A stretch of DNA of 64,000 bases from Alphaproteobacteria bacterium (GTDB lineage: Bacteria > Pseudomonadota > Alphaproteobacteria > Micavibrionales > Micavibrionaceae). The position numbers were made by a program, and so were the translations under genes. The notes below the pieces were generated by a model that searched no databases, was not told where the DNA came from, and saw only the letters and a program-made list of their open reading frames with translations. Positions 61,786 through 64,000 of this stretch are shown piece by piece. Position 1 is the stretch's first letter; the number at the start of each line of letters is the position of its first letter. Where the stretch lies: NCBI GenBank assembly GCA_028289285.1, contig JANQRF010000003.1:1-64000 (forward strand), given 5' to 3'.

Positions 61786-63105
61786 ATGAAGTCTTCCAAG
61801 TCACACCCTCTTAAAGGCACGGCCAACATTCCGGGCGATAAATCTATCTCGCACCGGGCCTTGATGTTTGGCGGTCTTGCGGTCGGCCGCGCCGAAATCA
61901 CCGGCCTTTTGGAAGGCGAAGATGTGTTAAACACCGCCGCCGCGATGCGCGCCATGGGCGCAGAGATTAACCGCCTTGGGGATGGTCATTGGGAATGTCA
62001 TGGCGTTGGCCTTGGCGGTCTGAAAGAACCTGAAACGGCCCTTGAGATGGGCAATAGCGGGACCTCCACGCGGCTTTTGATCGGGCTTGTGGCCGGGCAT
62101 GCGATCACGGCCACCTTTACAGGCGATGCGTCTTTATCAAAGCGCCCGATGGGCCGGGTGATAAAACCGCTTGAGATGATGGGCGCAACTTTTAAAGCCC
62201 GTGATGGCGGTAAATTGCCGCTCACCGTCACCGGGCCGAAAGATGTTTTGAATATAGAATATCGTCTGCCTGTGGCCTCCGCGCAGGTGAAATCGGCAGT
62301 GATGCTCGCGGGCCTCAATGCACGCGGACGCACAACCGTGATTGAAGATAAGCCCACCCGGGATTACACAGAAAATATGCTGCGCCATTTCGGGATTGAT
62401 GTTGCCGTTGAAGATTTAAACGATGGTGCGCAGGCCATTCATGTCAAAGGTCACACAGACCTCATTGCGCCGAAAGAAAAAATTATTGTGCCTGCCGATC
62501 CAAGTTCGGCTGCTTTTCCGGTTGTGGCTGCGGTGATCAATGAAGGCTCTGAGATTATTTTACCGGGCATTGGCATGAATCCGCGCCGCACCGGTCTCTA
62601 TGAAACACTCACTGATATGGGCGCGGATATTAGGTTTGAAAATAAACGCATTGAGGCCGGTGAACCGATTGCCGACCTGCATGTCAAAGGCACAGGTGCC
62701 TTAAAGGGTATTGATGTGCCTGAAAGCCGCGTGCCCAGTATGATTGATGAATTTCCGGTTCTGGCCGTGGCGGCAGCTTGTGCAAACGGGACAACGCGTA
62801 TGACGGGTTTGGCCGAACTGCGCGTGAAAGAAAGCGACCGGCTTTTGATGACGGCCAAAGGACTTGAAGCCTGCGGCGTTAAACTTGAAATGGGAGAAGA
62901 CAGCCTGACCATTCACGGCAACAGCAAGCCGCCGCAAGGCGGCGCAAAAATCGAAACGGCGCTCGATCACCGGATCGCGATGAGTTTTCTTGTTTTAGGA
63001 ACAGCTACTGAAGAGCCGATTTCAATTGATGATGCTACGCCCATTCAAACCAGTTTTCCGGATTTTGTGCAGCTGATGAATGATCTTGGCGCACAGATTT
63101 CCTAG
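61786..63105 (+). CDS. aroA: 3-phosphoshikimate 1-carboxyvinyltransferase (EPSP synthase)
   Basis: The 439-residue enzyme joins PEP to shikimate 3-phosphate for aromatic amino acids. Signatures are GDKSISHRALMFG, the GNSGTSTRLLIGL loop and RVKESDRLLMTAKGL. The motif GDASLSKRPM has Ala-Ser after Asp as in class II enzymes, which often show lower glyphosate sensitivity. ATG 61786 lies 5 nt after AAAGGA; ATG 61783 is adjacent. It ends overlapping the convergent lipoprotein gene by 4 nt. Confidence 0.96.
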   Translation: MKSSKSHPLKGTANIPGDKSISHRALMFGGLAVGRAEITGLLEGEDVLNTAAAMRAMGAEINRLGDGHWECHGVGLGGLKEPETALEMGNSGTSTRLLIGLVAGHAITATFTGDASLSKRPMGRVIKPLEMMGATFKARDGGKLPLTVTGPKDVLNIEYRLPVASAQVKSAVMLAGLNARGRTTVIEDKPTRDYTENMLRHFGIDVAVEDLNDGAQAIHVKGHTDLIAPKEKIIVPADPSSAAFPVVAAVINEGSEIILPGIGMNPRRTGLYETLTDMGADIRFENKRIEAGEPIADLHVKGTGALKGIDVPESRVPSMIDEFPVLAVAAACANGTTRMTGLAELRVKESDRLLMTAKGLEACGVKLEMGEDSLTIHGNSKPPQGGAKIETALDHRIAMSFLVLGTATEEPISIDDATPIQTSFPDFVQLMNDLGAQIS

Positions 63106-63722
63106 TGCGTCTCTTTTTCTTTATCCTCGTCCGGGCGCCAGAACGCCGCCCAGGTTTTTAAAGGCAGAATATAAGGCTCTTTGCCGTGAGGGCGGTAATA
63201 GCTATCGACGACAAATATTTCTCCTGTTTCTTTTTCACGGATGGCTGCGCTGTTATGCGGCCAGGCGCCATCAATAAAGAAGCCACGATGCACGGGCGGC
63301 GCTTTTTCATGAAATTTCAGGATTTCCGCTTCATGAATAAAATCAAGATAGAGCGCTGCATTGATCGTTTCATCAATGCAATCCATTTGGGTTTCGCGCT
63401 GCTCTTCAAAGGTTTCGGCTTTGGCCTTGTCTTCGGTGAGGCCGGACGATTTGCCGGCATAAATTTCAATACGCTTCATTGCTTTTGCAATTTGTGTGCG
63501 TTCTTTTTCAGCCGTTTTTGCCCGTGGCCTGAACTCCCGTAAAACCCGCTTCCACTGGCTTTTTGTCATCTTTGCTTCGGTGCGGTAGTAACAGCTATAA
63601 CCGGAACACACCGCAAAGTTATGAGGTGTAAAAGAGGCGTCCTGATAGGGTTGTAAATTCATACCGCGATTATTGCACCCGGCTAAAATCAAAACACAAA
63701 TGAGTAAAGACAGGCGCAGCAT
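63102..63722 (-). CDS. Lipoprotein with a Cys-His-Asp arrangement
   Basis: The 206-residue product has a lipoprotein signal (LILAGC, lipidated Cys16). Residues Cys115 (QMDCIDETINAALYL), His156 (WPHNSAAI) and Asp173 (FVVDSYYRP) occur in the order and spacing of a papain/transglutaminase-like catalytic triad, but no family was recognised with certainty. Two further Cys (39, 44) may form a disulfide. It would sit in the periplasm or outer membrane. trpA lies 6 bp upstream on the same strand. Confidence 0.72.
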   Translation of the reverse strand: MLRLSLLICVLILAGCNNRGMNLQPYQDASFTPHNFAVCSGYSCYYRTEAKMTKSQWKRVLREFRPRAKTAEKERTQIAKAMKRIEIYAGKSSGLTEDKAKAETFEEQRETQMDCIDETINAALYLDFIHEAEILKFHEKAPPVHRGFFIDGAWPHNSAAIREKETGEIFVVDSYYRPHGKEPYILPLKTWAAFWRPDEDKEKETH

Positions 63723-63728
63723 GTATGT

Positions 63729-64000
63729 TTAAGCAGCTTTCAGCGCATCTTTAAGAGCCTGCACCTGCGTGGAAATTACTGCGCTGTTTGCGCCCGCGCC
63801 GATTTGTTCCACCAGCGCAGAGCCGACAACAATCCCGTCCGCAATTTCGCCCATGGCGGCGGCATCGTCCGGGGTTTTAATACCAAACCCAACGACAACA
63901 GGCAGATCGGTTTGGGTTTTAATCTCTGCAATATGTTTGCCGACCTCATCAACATTGGCTGATTTCGTTCCTGTCACCCCGGTAATAGAGACGTAATAGA
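63729..64000 (-). CDS. trpA: Tryptophan synthase alpha subunit, 3' end
   Basis: The C-terminal ~90 residues are present; the gene continues beyond the right edge. YYVSITGVTGTK, LPVVVGFGIKTPDDAAAMG and DGIVVGSALVEQI are conserved TrpA motifs (phosphate-binding and loop 6 regions). It cleaves indole-3-glycerol phosphate and passes indole to TrpB. In many relatives accD-folC follows trpA; here an aroA-rsmD-rluB segment lies on the other side. Confidence 0.93.
   Translation of the reverse strand, partial: YYVSITGVTGTKSANVDEVGKHIAEIKTQTDLPVVVGFGIKTPDDAAAMGEIADGIVVGSALVEQIGAGANSAVISTQVQALKDALKAA

Overview
This window is a gene-dense piece of an alphaproteobacterial chromosome with roughly even GC/AT content. 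The assignment rests on gene order and family signatures: tsaE-murU-addB-addA, a DivL-type kinase with tyrosine in place of the phospho-acceptor histidine, ChvI-ChvG-RapZ near ahcY, Hpf-PtsN, Hsp20-DUF1150, accD-folC, a zf-CHCC protein and CtrA-like TTAA-N7-TTAA sites. The exact genus cannot be told from the sequence; it looks like a less-studied lineage rather than a model rhizobium or Caulobacter. A perfect 16-bp parS palindrome at 31698-31713 suggests that the window lies in the origin-proximal part of the chromosome.

Layout. 1-7962: the 3' end of a giant repeat adhesin with calcium-binding motifs, followed by its type I secretion system (TolC, LapB-like ABC transporter, LapC-like adaptor). 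7959-15493: a methyltransferase, thrS, infC (probably with an AUU start), a YgjV-like membrane protein, an MsbA-type exporter, an FAD oxidoreductase and trxA. 15600-24112: an unknown gene split by an A_AAA_AAC heptamer, then addA, addB, murU and tsaE on the minus strand. 24184-31102: ferredoxin-NADP reductase, DUF6065, a secreted protein, divL, purU and ahcY. 31181-33153: a patch of unknown genes with parS, sitting where many alphaproteobacteria carry PTS genes, and containing a duplicated 3' end of rapZ. 33154-41758: rapZ, chvG, chvI, folC, accD, a soluble PAS histidine kinase, a PtsN homologue lacking its active-site histidine, and hpf.

41987-53671: dxs, a GH13 sucrose-phosphorylase-like enzyme, an aminotransferase, an unknown helical protein, acetoacetyl-CoA ligase and a three-gene envelope thiol-redox cluster. 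53749-58126: a membrane GGDEF-EAL protein, hisI-pyrC, and a small gene divergent from an XRE regulator with a palindromic operator inside the promoter spacer. 58137-64000: DUF1150-hsp20 behind a ROSE-like RNA thermometer, a zinc-finger protein, two small unknown genes with a triple TTAA array between them and tadA, then rluB-rsmD-aroA, a lipoprotein and the 3' end of trpA.

Themes. (1) Surface attachment and cell-cycle signalling: adhesin/T1SS, CtrA-like sites, DivL, ChvGI, PAS kinase and c-di-GMP protein. (2) Decay or rewiring of the nitrogen PTS: hprK, EIIA and HPr are not at the usual locus, PtsN has Asp at the phospho-His position and RapZ has lost its Walker A Lys/Arg. (3) Orphan genes interrupting otherwise conserved blocks, four of them preceded by the same TTGACATAAT box and several predicted to be leaderless. 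The 942-bp duplication at the rapZ stop codon, which looks like an att-type end-reconstitution scar around a single HExxH gene, is the most unusual structure seen.
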